From Hyperoodon ampullatus (lineage: Eukaryota > Chordata > Mammalia > Artiodactyla > Ziphiidae): a DNA stretch of 64,000 nt. The stretch spans positions 54,960,516 through 55,024,515 of the forward strand of contig OX457068.1 of the NCBI GenBank assembly GCA_949752795.1, in the 5' to 3' direction. A model generated the notes under the pieces. That model was given only the letters and a program-made list of their open reading frames with translations, was not told the origin of the DNA and ran no database searches. Below, piece by piece: positions 12,489 through 25,734 of this stretch (within the stretch, counting starts at the first letter, position 1; the number at the start of each line of letters is the position of its first letter). The translations under genes and the position numbers were made by a program.

Positions 12489-13295
12489 CAATAATCCCCC
12501 TTCATATATGGAGACTCCCAGTAGATGCCTGAAACTGAAGAGTACTGAACCCTAAAACATATGTATATGGGGATTCCCTGGTGGTGCAGAGGTTGAGAGT
12601 CTGCCTGCCGATGCAGGGGACACGGGTTCGTGTCCCGGTCTGGGAAAATCCCACATGCCACGGAGCATGGGCCCATGAGTCATGGCAGCTGAGCCTGTGC
12701 GTCCGGAACCTGTGCTCCACAACGGGAGAGACCACAACAGTGAGAGGCCCGCGTACCACAGAAAACAACAACAACAACAACAAAAAATATGTATATGCTT
12801 TTTTCTTATGCATACATACCTATGATAAAGTTTAATTTGTCAATTAGGCACAGTAAGAGATTAAAAACAACAATAATAAAATACTACAATCAAAAACATG
12901 CTATGATTAATCATAATCATTAATCATAAAAGTTATATGAATGTGGTCTCAAAATATCTTATTGCACTGTATTCATTATTCTTGTGATGATGTGAGATGA
13001 CATAATGCCTACATGCTGACATGAAGTGAGATGAGCAGCATTAGGGCATTATTGATCTCCTGACAATATGTCAGAAGGAGGATCATTTACTTCAGGTGAT
13101 CCTGGATCACTGAGCCAAGATGATACCGATGGATGGAGTGGGGATCCATGAAATTTCATCATGCTGCTCAGAACAGTGTGTAATTAAAAACTTATGAATT
13201 GTTTATTTCTGGAATTTTCCACTTAATATATTTAGACCAAGGTTGGTCTAAATGAAAGTACAGAAAGAGAAACTGTGGATAAGGGGGGACTATTG
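12489..13295. mobile_element. Tigger1/MER2-like DNA transposon (TcMar-Tigger) with nested SINE
   Basis: The ends are inverted: 'caataatccccc' at 12489 and 'ggggggactattg' to 13295, each next to TA (12487-12488 and 13296-13297), the TSD expected of Tc1/mariner-type elements. Internal text ('cctatgataaagtttaattt', 'tcagaaggaggatcattt') matches the MER2/Tigger1 style. There is no transposase frame, so it is a non-autonomous copy. A SINE interrupts it at 12570-12797. Confidence 0.85.
12570..12786 (+). mobile_element. CHR-1-like SINE (short form) with 11-bp TSD
   Basis: Sense copy beginning 'gggattccctggtggtgcag' with the B-box-like 'gggttcgtgtccc', and 'gtgagaggcccgcgtacc' near the 3' end, then a (CAA)n tail. 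TSD atatgtatatg lies at 12559-12569 and 12787-12797. It sits inside the Tigger element, so it is younger than it. Open frames of 61-103 residues here are chance SINE reading. Confidence 0.95.
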
Positions 13296-13469
13296 TACTA
13301 TGGCCAATGTTATGTGCTCAGAATATTAAGCTAAGCAGTTTACATGTAGTTGCCTAGAATGTTGTTTTGGAAGGGGACAGTCATCCAGAAGTAATTGCTG
13401 TTATTTTTTATTTGTTTATACATTTGTTTATTTGTTTGCTTGATTATCTATTGTACATTATACAGAATT

Positions 13470-16400
13470 TAAAATGAATGAATTTTAAGCATTCTGTTAG
13501 ATGAGTTTTGACAAATACTTGAACAAGTATACAACCATCTCAACCAACCATGATGGAAATATGGAAAGCTCCACTAACCTGGATGATCCCTTGAATACTT
13601 TTCAGACTACTTCCATCCCCCAACCACTGCTCTGTTTCACATCAGGATGGAATTTTATCTGTCCTAAGACTTTAAGTAAATGGTAAATTTGGTGTCTGGC
13701 TTCCTTAGCTAAACATAAAGGTTGATAATCCTACATTTGGTTTTATTGATCTGCAGTTCATTTTTTTTTAACTTCTGAGGAATATTTCATGTTTGGATAT
13801 ATCATAATTTTGTTTTTTCCATTCTCTTCTTGATGGACTTTTAAATTACTTCTAGTTTAGAACTCTTAGAAATAAAGTCTGTCTCAGAAGACATCTTTAT
13901 TTCTCTTGGTAACTCCTTAAGACAACTGTTGCATTGCAAGGCAGATCTATTTTTATTTTATTTTTAAAAAAGTTTTACTGGAGTATAGTTAATTTACAAT
14001 GTTGTGTTAGTTTCTGCTGTACAGCAAAGTGAATCAGTTACACATATACATATATCTGCTCTTTTTAAGATTATTTTTCCACATACATCATTACAGAGTA
14101 TTGAGTAGATTTCCATGTGCTATAGAGTAGATTTTTATTAGTTATCTATTTTATATGTAGTAGTATGTATATGTCAATCCCAATCTCCCAATTTATACAC
14201 CACTTTCCCCCCTGGTAAACATGTTATTTTTTTCTACATCTGTGACTCTATTTCTGTTTTGTAAATAAGTTCTTTTGAACCATTTTTTTAGATACCACAT
14301 ATAAGTGATATTATATAATATTTGTCTTTCTCTGTCTGACTTATGTCACTCAGTATGACAATTTCTAAGTCCATTCATGTTGCTGCAAATGGAATTGTTT
14401 CATTGTTTTTCATGCCCTAGTAATATTCCATTGTATATTTTTAACTTTATTTTAAAAAACTTATTTCCAAAGTCATTGCTACATTTGTAACTCCCCCCAA
14501 AATTTATGAGGTTCCAGTTTTTCTATTTCCTCAAGAACATTTGGTAATGAAATTTCATAATTTATCAGTACTAGTGGGTGTGAATTGGTAACTTATAGTC
14601 TGAATTTTCTATTTTCTTATATCTGTAACATCAAACTCTTTTAAATGTGTTTCTTACCTATTCTTTTTTCTTATTTTGTGATGTTCACAAGTGTTTGGCA
14701 TTTTTGGATTTTTGTCTTTTTAAAAAATGATCTGTAGGAGTTACCAATATATTCTGATACAAGTCCATCAGCTATATTTATGGACAATATTTTCTCTCAA
14801 TCTGTGGCTTATAATTTCATTTTTTAATGATTTATTTGGAAAAGAAGATATATTTAATTTTAATATAGTCCAGTTTATTATGTCTTCTTGTTGTTCTTAG
14901 CTCTTATCTAAAAAACTCTATCCAAAGTTTACATAATATTTTCCTCTACTTTGTTTGAAAGCTTTATACCTTAGCTTTTATGTTTAGGTTTATCTATGAC
15001 AAGTTTCAAATAAATGGTTGTGTATGATGTCAGATAGAGAGTTGGGGTTCATTTTTGCTTTCTTTCTTTCATACAGAAAACCTGTTTTTCCAAGATCCTA
15101 TGTTGAATTTTTGTTGTTGTTGTTGTTTCTTTGTTTGTTTTTCCCAGTCACGTACCTTGATACCTTTATTAAAAGTAAGCAAAGTTTGGCCAAATAAAGA
15201 TGTGGAATATTTTGCAAATATTTTTTAGATTAATTATATTCATGAGGTTTAGTGGTCTTAAATATAATTTTCTTATAGTATCCTTGTCATTTTTAAATAA
15301 TATTCCCACTCTCATTTTGAATACTGTAACTTGTAATTTTCCCCCTTCTTTATTGTTCTTTCTGGTTTTATCAATTTCCTTAACATATATATTATGAAAC
15401 ATTTTTGCCATTTGTTGATTTTCCCTATTTTTTTTCCATTTTCTATTACACTGATTTTTTTTCTCTTACTTTTATTATTTATTTTCTACTTACTTTGGGT
15501 TTCTTTGTGCAAATTTTTCTAGATTTTCAAGTTGGAATCTTAGATCATTATTTGTAAAACCTTCTTCTGTTCTAACATGAACATTTTAAAATACGTATTT
15601 CTAATAACTGTTTTAGCTACATCCCTCATATTTTATTATGCTCTGGTTTATTATCATTCATATTGAATTATTTTCTTATTTGCATTGTAGTTTATTTTCT
15701 GACACATTAGTTATTTAAAATAGTGTTGCTATATTTTCAAATATATGTTGTTATAAAGAGTACTCCATGTAATTTCATTATTTTGAAATTTGTTGGGTTT
15801 TTTTTTTTTTGACACAGTACATTGTCTATCTTGGTGACTCTTCCTTGTGAAGTGAAAGAAAATGTGTATTTTGCCTTGTTGAATTTAAGGTTGTATAAAT
15901 GTCAGTTTTGTAATATTTTTTTCATAAGGCTGTTCAAATCTTCTATAACCTTACTGAAAATTTGTTCTAACAATTACTGCCTTAGGGGTATTAAAAACCA
16001 AAATCATAATATGAATGTCTTTTTATACTTTTAGTTCTCTAATTACTTTCTCTGCTATAAAGTAATCTCCTTTATTTCATTTAATACTCTTTGTATTTTT
16101 ATCCTTGCCTTATTGCTTGGAATAGTAGTCCAATGCAACGTTGAATAAAAGTTGGGACATACAACTTTGCCTCACTCAGTCTTAAATGGAAAGTATACAT
16201 TCTTTCAACAAGTGTACTATCCCTGGACATTCTTTGACCAGCCTCATGGAGTTTTTCTTATTTTTCCATGTCCTCATACTTAGCAAAGCCTCAAGTGGAA
16301 TTCATAGTGATTTTTGGAGGTCTTTGTCTGAGTGGTCCATCCATCCTGTATCTCTACTCTACAGCTTCCAGCTGCCTCAGACTTCCTGAACTCCAACTTC

Positions 16401-16700
16401 CACCTCCTCAACTGAGAAAAATCACGAGGTTCAGGGTGAGTCCTTCCTCTTTTTGAAAGTGTTATGTGTTCCTCCATGGTTTTGGAGTTTCTTCCACAGA
16501 AACTTCCCACAGAGGAAGCTGGGGTGACTGTATAACTCACCTCATTTGTTTTCCTCCTCCCATGATCTCAGTGCTATGTTGCCTGTTGTCCAAGAGCTAA
16601 AAATATTTCCATTAATTTTGTTTAGTTCTCCAGTTGTTTATATTAGGCAGTCAAGTCCAGTACTTTTTACTTCATCATGCCTAGAAATAGTTTCACTCCT
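13470..16700 (-). mobile_element. Old L1M LINE(s), antisense, from 3' UTR to 5' end
   Basis: Plus-strand order: L1M 3'-UTR text (13490-13950, 'tgacaaatacttgaac'), ORF2-like text (14450-16180), then a 5'-UTR-like part at 16300-16700 ('cagaggaagctggggtgact'). An RT-like piece at 16090-16200 is out of order, so at least two copies or a rearrangement are joined. All frames are broken. Confidence 0.65.
13955..14447 (-). mobile_element. Cetartiodactyl L1 3' end nested in older L1M
   Basis: Reverse complement of an L1 3' end: 'tttactggagtatagttaat', 'acagcaaagtgaatcagtta', 'cactcagtatgacaattt', 'gttgctgcaaatgg', ending 'tattccattgtata'. About 490 bp, 5'-truncated. It is more diverged than the copy at 62611. 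The host L1M 3' end resumes after 14450. Confidence 0.85.
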
Positions 16701-16899
16701 TTCTACTTACTATATTAAATTATTTCCACACTGAGTATTTGTTACATTTGCTGTCTGTGTATAATGCTGATAGATATATGTTTGAGGCTTCATAAAAACT
16801 GTTTCTCAGTATCTTAAAACATATATAAATTGCTGATAAATGACTTGGTCCATAAAATTGTGTGGCCATTATATATGGAAGCTATATATATTGTGAGAA

Positions 16900-17240
16900 G
16901 ACTCTTTTCATTACAATTTAATGAGAACTGCTTTAGACTTTACTTTGTCTAAAAAATAATATTCTCACTTTATTCTTATATTTTTGGTACTATCCATGCT
17001 GTCACCTTAGAGAATGTTTTCTCTTAGCCTTAATTTCCCCCTGATTTTGAGATTTGGTACTTTTATAAGTGGATTTTAATTAATGTACATTTATTTTGCT
17101 AATCAGTATATATTTTATTTTATGTTACTCTACTTTAAATATTCTGTGTATTTATAATTTATTATGCTTTTTGTTGTATTTGGTCACTCTATATATAGAT
17201 ATAGATTAATTTTCTCTATCATTAAAATGTTAAAGTACAT
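16900..17240 (-). mobile_element. Old L1M remnant, antisense
   Basis: 'tagactttactttgtc' and 'ttaatgtacatttattttgc' resemble the antisense start of an L1 ORF2. Weak, short and without frame. Confidence 0.4.
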
Positions 17241-18550
17241 ACAATTTATATATTAATTTGTTGGAGCTTTGTGAAGCTAAATAACACAAAGCCTGCAACT
17301 GAAGTGAGGTTTATTAAAACACAAAGCCCAGCCTCTTAAACAGTATATCAAACTTTCTTATGTCAGTGATCTTCTTTTTCATTTCTATTTATTATAATGT
17401 CTTTGCATTCTCCCATTTTCTTTCCATATCCAGTAATTTTGCCTTAATCTATTCTGTCCATGAGCTTTTTTCTCTCTTTAATATATTCACATAACATATT
17501 GTGCACTACTATGATGATATATGGATATCTAAAATTTTATTTGATAATTTTAGTTAATAGAGATATTCTCTTACTTTGATACTTCAGAATGCATCTGTTT
17601 CCTCATAACAGAGAGTTTACAGGGTACTTTAAAGACATATAAGTCATTTACGTTCTCTAATCTATAGTCTAATAACTTATTTCTTAGTATATCCTCACAT
17701 TCTTGTACCCAGCACCTAAAAAGTAGAGCATACCCCAATAATGAATAAGATTCAATAAATACTTTTGTATGAATTTATGAAATCTGCAAAAAAAATAGTT
17801 TTTTTGTGCCTGTCAGTAGATAGAATGTGTGTACCAACTTTTTTTTTTAAATATCATATTGTTCAGTTTGATTCTAGTTTAAACTTGCTCTTAGAGTAAT
17901 AGCAGGCCCAATTACTAGTATCAAATATCCACTCAAGTAGAGTATCTGATGGCTTTAGGGGCTTAAACACATGGTCTAGTATTTTATGCCCTTGAATAGC
18001 AAGTAAAAACTACAAACCTAAGCAAGCTGGGCTACCAACACTTTTCCTTTTCTAGCCACTGTCATTAACATGGAGGTTCTTTAAATGAGCCTCACTTCTC
18101 CTTGATCTGCCACTCTCCATAAATCAGTAATAGTCATGTTCATTACATGGTGTTTGGGTTGGCCTCATCCTCCCCATGTCCCTACTAGAGAATGTGTGAC
18201 ACAGGCCTGCCCAGTCTCATTACTCCATCTCATTGGTCCCAGTGAACAGTTTCAAGGATGAGAATCCTAGCCATGTCAGGCCAGAAGCCCCCATGAGCTT
18301 GTGCTCCACCTATTTGAAAAATGTTTTGTTTTCTCAAAGTGTTGCTAATATGATAGCATAAATCTGAACTACCAGTGACATTCTTTGTAACAATTCAAGG
18401 CAAGATTACATGAGAATGAACCTAACATATTGGATGCTAGTGCTAAGACATGGAGTGGAAAAGAGAGAGAGTGAGTCCCTACGTGTTAAACATATCTGAA
18501 TCTAGAACCATCTCTAGAAGATTTAATTATATACATGGGGAGAGGGGATT
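17240..18550. other. Unplaced DNA
   Basis: No repeat or gene recognised. Ordinary AT-rich sequence with scattered stops. Confidence 0.45.
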
Positions 18551-18554
18551 GACA

Positions 18555-18752
18555 AAACTTATCTATAAGTGGCCAAATAGTAACTATTTTAGGTTTTGAG
18601 GACCAGGTGGTCTCTGCCTCAATTATTCAACTCAGCTGCTGTAGTGTGAGAATAGTCATAGGCAATACATAAAGGAATGATTGTGCCTTTGTTCCAATAA
18701 AACTTTATTTATACAAATAGTGGCTGCTGGCCATAGTTTTCTGACCCCTGAT
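18555..18752. mobile_element. hAT-Charlie-type non-autonomous DNA transposon remnant
   Basis: Contains 'actattttaggttttgagga', 'aactcagctgctgtagtgtg', 'ccaataaaactttatttata' and ends 'tttctgacccctg', the well-known mammalian hAT MER-type pattern (MER33/MER58-like; exact name uncertain). About 200 bp, one end eroded. Confidence 0.75.
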
Positions 18753-21420
18753 ATAACACAATAAATTCTGCTTTTTTTTTCTTTTCTTTAGTTAGAGTTA
18801 GACATCTGTCATTTGCTGTCATAAAATACTTGACTTTTAGAGAAAAACTTTGTGTCATATTTGAGGAAAGTATATCTTCCATGCATATCTCTTATAATCA
18901 CCCACACTGCCTTTCCTGCTCTACTTCCTACTCTTTTTCAAGTAAATGCAGTATTATAATGGGAGTAATATAAAAGTGGAATTGTGGCTCCGGGACGGGA
19001 CAAGTAATCTGTCCATTTAAAAAAGTGTTGTCCTTGCAGTGGACAAAAAGCTGCTTTGTTCTCTGCTATGTTTCCTGGGTCTCTAAGGGAGATGCTTTTT
19101 CTCCATTTTATTTCCAGGGTACCGGTCTGCTCCACTGAAGGAAGTGAACAACAGGAGAACCACTTTTCTCAGCCCAACTCAATTGTCTTTGTACTTAATG
19201 TCAAATCTTTTCAGATAATAGCAAAAGATTTTGTCAGTTGAATTTGGCGGGGGGGGGGGATGAGTTTTCTATGTTTTTCTGTCTTCCTTCTTTGAAAGTG
19301 TTTCAGCAGAAAATGTAAAATATCTGCATTTTGAGCTGTTGGCCCAATACTGTTTTGGACCAGCACATTGTTCAATATAATGAAATAAACACACTACAGG
19401 CTTTGGGACATATTTATTTTTAGACTTAAGTTATGGAAAATAAAAGAGAGATGGAAGGGCAGATTCTGGCCATAATTACACTTCCCCAGAAGCCTATTTG
19501 TTCCCCAAACTCTCAGCAAACATATTAGAAAGAGTCTGTTTCAAAAATAGGTGCCAGGCCCAGTAATTCAGGTGCATATGCATTATCTCAACCTGGGGAG
19601 TGGAAATAAAAGAAGAGGCATCAATCAGAATTCTAATCAGTGAGTGATCCAATAAGGTTGCTCTCACCTTATTTAGTTGGAAAAACTCACATTGAGGTAA
19701 TATCCAAGTAGTCATCATTTTCATATTGATTATATCAGGAAAAATGAAGGCAATGATTCAGATTTAGCAGCTGTGGTGTTCTCTTGTAAAATAAACTAAT
19801 AAAGGGACACTAAATCTTGATACACTTATCACATATGGGCTGTCAGGAGTATATAATCTTCTCCAAAGTTTCTTGGATTTGTTCAGTGAAGCATATTTTA
19901 TCCAGAAGGAAAGTCCCCCTTACCCTGCCTTTTAAGGCATTTCCTAAAGGAACAAAACTACATCTTCTAGAATCACTGCTTTGTAAAAATATATTTATTA
20001 AAGGGTTTTTTAAAAACACTTAGACACACATATATACACATCAATTTAATTTACTTGGGGACACAGTGACTTCACATTTGTACATTTATATATATGTAAA
20101 AGTATATTTTAAACCCATTACATATTGTCATGTGTATTCTGAGATTAGATTGAGAGAATAAAACAAGTGAACAGAGAAAAGAATTTCCCATCTAAAGTGC
20201 AATAGAGACAAATAGAGATAAAGTGTGTGCATGTGTGTATATGTGCACATGCATGTGTGTTCAGAAAATTCCTATCTAAAGGCGAAGTTGATGCAGACAA
20301 CTATGGCCAGCTTTACATTTTACTGTGAGTTAGTTCAGTTTGCCAAGGAATGGGCAAGACAGACCATCATGAGGAAGTACAGATATTGTTGTCACTCTGG
20401 ATGGACTTGTAGAGTAATTGATTGGTCTGCTAATTGTGGACCCTCTAATAACACAAGTAGAATGGAGTAGCTAGTTGTACATTTTATTTCAATGCACTTT
20501 CACCTGTTTCAGGACATCTTCTGGATGCAGGGCCTCTCACTGTGTAAGAGTTGTTATATCACTACAAGTATTTTTTCTGGGGTAAACTAGAGGGCCTGAG
20601 ACATTTTACAGTGTCTTACCACTAAGATGTCCAGTGGTACTAGGCTGTCAACTGCCTCATTTTATTTTACAGCATTTGAAGTGGGAAATAAATAATCTGA
20701 AGGCAACTTTTTCTTAACGGTGTTATGTTTTTTTCCATTAGGATCTATGTTCTCTTTGAATTCTTCCAAATCCATCACATTCAATTCTATAAGACTCCTG
20801 ATTTGGAGAATTAACTATCTCAGAATTTTTTCTATATCTCCGTATTAATGTATGACCATTCATATGAACATATATATTTTTTATGTACTCTGTTTGGAAG
20901 AAAATTCTTAGAGATATTGACTTCTTTATAGAGTTGAAAGCAATCTCCCAAGTATTAGTATGACTTTCTGAACAGAGAATGTGTGGAGTATTGGAAAAGG
21001 TACTAAACCTCAAGTCAATCAACTTAGCTCTGAGGTTTACCCTCTCCCCACCAACAGCTTAGACAATAGAACTAAATACTTGAATCCAGTTTGTTTGTTT
21101 GTTTGTTTTAATCTGAAAATAGAAGACAATATCTGTGCTATATACTGCACTGGATTTTTATAAACAAAATTGATGATGCGATAAAAATTCTTCATAATGT
21201 TTAATTGACTACAATAATTTGTATTGGAATAATTAATTTTTCTCACAGAGCTCACTTCATTGGCCACCTTTCTATTTCACAAAAAGGACAGGAACACTTT
21301 GACAGTCCTGAAGAGTTTTTTTCCCCCTACAAACACTCCTGTCACAGATATATGCTCACTTTTTCCAGCTTTCTATAGAAAGTCATTCCTGATCAACTAA
21401 AATTACTTCATTTTTCTTAT
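18753..21420. other. Unplaced DNA, no gene recognised
   Basis: Nothing recognised apart from a run of 11 G at 19249-19259 and short GT-rich runs near 20226-20262. The longest open frames are 94 residues or fewer and show no family features. Confidence 0.45.
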
Positions 21421-21424
21421 CTTC

Positions 21425-21600
21425 ATTACACTCCATTTCCTTGCCATGCTTTATTTTCCTTCCTAACTCTTACCTTCACATCGTGTAGTATATATTTGTG
21501 TTTCTACATTTATTTTATCTTCCCAACTTGAGTTCCTTTTGTTTACTGCTATAACCCCTATTATATGATAAAGATTTCCATTAAAAGGCATTTAATAAAT
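21425..21600 (+). repeat. L2 LINE 3' end
   Basis: Text from 'catgctttattttccttc' through 'tttgtttactgctataaccc' to 'aaggcatttaataaata' follows the L2 3' end. Diverged, as expected for this old family. Confidence 0.65.
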
Positions 21601-21661
21601 AAAACCTGTCAAAATTATCATAATCCAAAAAGGTAACTCTAGTATAAAAAATTAAAATTTC

Positions 21662-21888
21662 TGGGCTTCCCTGGAGGCGCAGTGGTTGAGAGTCCACCTG
21701 CCGATGCAGGGGACACAGGTTTGTGCCCCAGTCCGGGAAGATCCACATGCCGCAGAGCAGCTGGGCCCGTGAGCCATGGCCACTGAGCCTGCGTGTCCGG
21801 AGCCTGTGTTCTGCAATGGGAGAGGCCACAATAGTGAGAAGCCTGTGTACCACAAAATAAATAAATAAATAAATAAAATAAAATAAAT
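21662..21888 (+). mobile_element. CHR-1-like SINE (short form)
   Basis: Sense copy starting 'gggcttccctggaggcgcag', B-box-like 'aggtttgtgcccc', 'gtgagccatggccactgag', and an (AAAT)n tail at 21855-21888. The TSD is imperfect (aaatttc versus acaatttc). Three overlapping minus-strand open frames of 67-104 residues are chance reading. Confidence 0.93.
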
Positions 21889-21889
21889 A

Positions 21890-23440
21890 CAATTTCGATC
21901 TTTATTACTGTAGGAGAAAATCTAGGTTTATGTCCAGTGGAGCGTACAAACATTCTTTACTTCAAAGTGTTTCATCCAGCAACATGTAAGGTTGGCCTTA
22001 GATTCCCAGTTGTTTGACCTCTTTCCTTTAATAGGGATGCATCCCTATGTCCCTGCTGTGAAAACTCATAGTTTGAAAAAGGTCTGCCAAATGTCTAAGG
22101 AAATGTTTACCATATATACTCTTGCTGTTAACAGTTTCTGTCCAGATCTTTGAATTATGTATTTATTCATCTTAAGCAGAAGATATGGCATAAACATCAG
22201 TAGAAATGTTTCTGAGTTTTTAGTGATTTAAGTATGTAAACCATTCTTATGGAATCAAATTCTTGTAATCTGTTGTTGTCAGTAGCAAGACAACCTCTCA
22301 CCAGTGCTCAACAAGAAAGAACATTCAGCCCACTGCTCTTAGGATGAAATGACATCAATTAATTAATCTTGATGCTCTGTCAATACACTTTCTTTGTCTG
22401 GTTTAGCATTATAATGTCTGTAGAACTAGAAAGCTTTGCATAAAAACACCACTGTATACTTATTAATTATTTAGTTAATTAAATAATTTTATTACTTCTT
22501 TGATAGTTTGAAATAGGGGAAAAATAGGAAAGTCAACTATTGGTTCAAATTTAGAAAAGAAAGAAATACTGTGATTACTATCTCTATGGCTGAGTTGAAT
22601 GGCACAGCAAGGTATTCAATTAGTTTATATCTGAAAGTAGATAGTTAATAGCCAAAAAAAAAAAAAAGTGAAAATTGGAGAACAACACATCTCTGTCAAT
22701 TGTTCTTGCCTTGTTCTTGTTCTTGTTGGGTAGCATGCATAGTTGGTGTTATTTTTATTGAATTATTCCCACAATATCTATTTGCAATGAGTATAAGGAC
22801 CAACAGTGTCCCTTCCTTCCAAAGAAATGAGAATGAGAATTTGGCATACAGAGCAGTCAGAATGGCTGATGCTATGACTGTATGTGCGTATATCTGCTAA
22901 GTGTTTGAAACAGACTTTGTGAATACTACAATAAAGAATAGTCCTCTAGAATTTCACTTGGAAATTAATGCTTAAAAGGAAATGAGACTGTTGTTCTCCT
23001 TGGGAGATAAATTCATCTCGTAGAGTGGTATTGACTAGTCTAGACAGAAAAGTGGCAGTATAGACCCGTGCTCATGTCTTTTGAAGTCTTAACATAAAAT
23101 TGGTATGCTTCAATCTCTGTTGTTTCAATAAAGGACTTTAGAAATGTGCCTGGTAAGGTTTGGAATGTGTCATAGTAGGTAGGGTCATTTTATCTCTGTG
23201 ACAGTGTCATCAGTTATAAGTATTCAAAATAATAAAACTATAAGCATTTATGTAGTATTTCCATATTTATGATATATAACACCTACAACCAGAGTTTATC
23301 AATAAAAATGCAGATTTTATTAGATGTAGAGTAAAGACACAGTCAGGGATTAAATATTCTAAAAATGTTAGAAAGATAAGTAATGTTAGGAACAACTAAT
23401 ATTTGTACTGGTCTACTTTTTAAGTTATTTGAAAATTTTT
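21890..23440. other. Unplaced DNA
   Basis: No gene or repeat recognised with confidence. Confidence 0.45.
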
Positions 23441-23444
23441 ATTT

Positions 23445-23640
23445 CATTCCTCCTCACAACATCCTTGGGAGACAGTAATCTTCTATGATGAATTGTATCC
23501 TTCCCATTTGACAGCTAAAGAAACAGAGGCACACAGAGAGGAAAAAGAATTATACTGAGACTACCCAGAAAGTAAGAGTCAAACAGTAATATGAAAGTTT
23601 TGTTATATTTTATAGTCCAGGTTGTTGTGTGTAGTTAAAA
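23445..23640 (-). repeat. MIR SINE, antisense
   Basis: 'cctcctcacaacatccttgg' followed by 'cccatttgacagctaaagaa' and 'cagaggcacacagagagg' is the MIR core on the minus strand. Diverged. Confidence 0.8.
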
Positions 23641-24399
23641 CTCACCCAATTTTTTCTACGTTCTAAGCTGGCCTGCTACATTTTAAGGGTAGATTTGAGG
23701 AGGCTGTTTTAAATACGATTTTGTTTTGTTTGATACTTATGTGTTTAATCATTATTGCTGCTGGCTATTGTTCCCTTTCATGTATTTTAATACTTTAATC
23801 AATGGGAATTTTATTGGTACTTGTACCCTGAGGCTATTGAAAGTGGAGGGTGCAATTTTATAAATACACAATGGAAATAAGAAAAAATAAAACAGGTGGA
23901 CATGGAGACCATGTGGGTACTAAAGCGATGACCTCCTTCAGGAGCTAGATGAAGAGGTAGAGTTCTTCCCTGTTGAGTGTTTGCACAAAACTCCCTGAGT
24001 TAAAGTTGGTTCAGTTTTTATGCACTATGTTTCCTTATTTAAAATTTATTTCTCTCTCCTGTTTCTTCAAAAATCATTTCAAGTCCAAATTTTATATGGG
24101 ACATTAGTCTGAATCATAGTCATTTTTTAAATATCTTGACTATATATTGCTAACATAAGTTTTATGCTTTATTCTTGTACTTGACTATATTAATGTAGTG
24201 CCTAACTTTATGCTGGCTTAAAGTTTTCTCTATTTGTTTTATGTCTAATTCTATATTTTATTTTTTATATATACTTGTCTCCTTTTACCCAAATAGATTT
24301 TGAATCTAGAGGACATATGTCATATCAGATGATTCTTTGAAACATACCCCAGGAAGTGATATATTCCTGTAACTTCTTGATAAGTACCTGTGAGATTAA

Positions 24400-24606
24400 C
24401 TGGAAACTAGTGTATAAATCTATTTTTTAGAAAGCTTAAACTACTCATTCATCATTTAATTTATTTTCCTTATTCTTCAGTAATCTGTTCAATAAACAGA
24501 AACTAGTGTATAAACTGGAAACTAGTGTATAAATCTATTTTTTAGAAAGCTTAAACTACTCATTCACCATTTAATTTATTTCCTTATTCTTCAGTAATCT
24601 GTTCAA
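24400..24606 (+). repeat. Recent tandem duplication, period 115 bp
   Basis: 24400-24492 and 24515-24606 are two direct copies of a ~93-bp stretch starting 'ctggaaactagtgtataaat'. They differ by one substitution (cattcat/cattcac) and one deleted T. The 22-bp spacer at 24493-24514 carries a third 'gaaactagtgtataaa' start. Confidence 0.95.
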
Positions 24607-24828
24607 AAAACATAGAAAATGGGCAATCATCCAATCTCACTTCAACATCTTTGCCACATTTTGCTAAATTGTTACTTATTCTTGTTCTAATAATGATAAT
24701 CCTAAACTGACAATTTATCACCTGATACATTCTATGTCAATAGGGCAGAGCATTGAGGGGATGCTGAAGAAACCTATCCCTGATATTTAACTATATCAAA
24801 TGCCTAAATATGTTCTGGGTCTTCTAAC

Positions 24829-24880
24829 CTATATCTATATATCTATGTCTATATCTATATCTATATCTATATCTATATAT
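24829..24880. repeat. (CTATAT)n microsatellite
   Basis: About eight units of ctatat with one tgt interruption. Confidence 0.95.
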
Positions 24881-25730
24881 GAACAACAATTAATGTTCTA
24901 AATTTTAGTTTATTCTTCCCTTCTTCCCCTCCTTCACCAATTGCTGAGAGAAAAAAAAAGAGCAATGCAATTATTTCTTAGGACTCCTTAAAGATAAGGA
25001 TTATCTGATTTCTTCATAATGATTAAACTGATGGAAGTAGAAAGGTTAAATGTTTGGTGGAGCTGACCTTCAGATGAAGGAAGTTTACACCCTTTCTCAA
25101 CTGTGTTAAAAGTTGCATTTCTTTTAATGACACCACTTAGAGCAGCAGGAAGCAAAGAGATCATCACCAGCAGGTACTTAGACAAGAGTGAGAGGTTGGA
25201 TGTGGACTCCTCTATTAAAACATCCCTGTCTAAACAGACCTTCCTGTAGATTAAGTGCCCATTGCTGCAGAAGCCAGGATACCACCTGTGAGTGCACAGC
25301 AAAGCTCACAGCTCTATCTAATGAGAGGAACTGTATCAAGGAGAAATTATTAAATAGATGAAAGATCCATGGCATCTAATGGACAATTAGTTAACTTCAT
25401 TCTTCAGAGTTTTTAAGAATCTGATAAATGGAGAAATAAAGAAAAATGCTCCAAATGAAGCACTGAAGGGAATTAGAGCAGTCTAAAAGGAAATGACTCT
25501 CAGGTTTTATAAATTTTCAATATCATTCTGTGCTTGAAAGTAAAACACATAGTGATTATTTGCCATTTTTTCTCTTTGTTTAAAATTGTGAGTCAATGCC
25601 ATTGTATGTGATTAGAACATATGCTGGGCCAGTTTTGGGAAATGTACATTACAATTAGTGAGTGCATTTCAAACAGTTAATAAAATAAGAATCAATAAGG
25701 CTCTATCTGGAGTGGATCTTAAGGTTACCT
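24881..25730. other. Unplaced DNA
   Basis: A 104-residue minus frame (24988-25302) has no recognisable domain, signal or context. I do not call it a gene. Confidence 0.4.
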
Positions 25731-25734
25731 GTTC

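Noticed and set aside
19056..19241. Pyrimidine-rich tract followed by AG near 19119, like a splice acceptor
   Set aside because: No open exon of useful length with a donor follows; such motifs are frequent by chance.
24829..24880. Regularly spaced short repeats, considered as a CRISPR-like array
   Set aside because: A plain microsatellite with no spacers, in a eukaryotic genome.
24988..25302. 104-residue minus-strand frame in unplaced DNA
   Set aside because: No recognisable motif, no splice or promoter context, and a length expected by chance.
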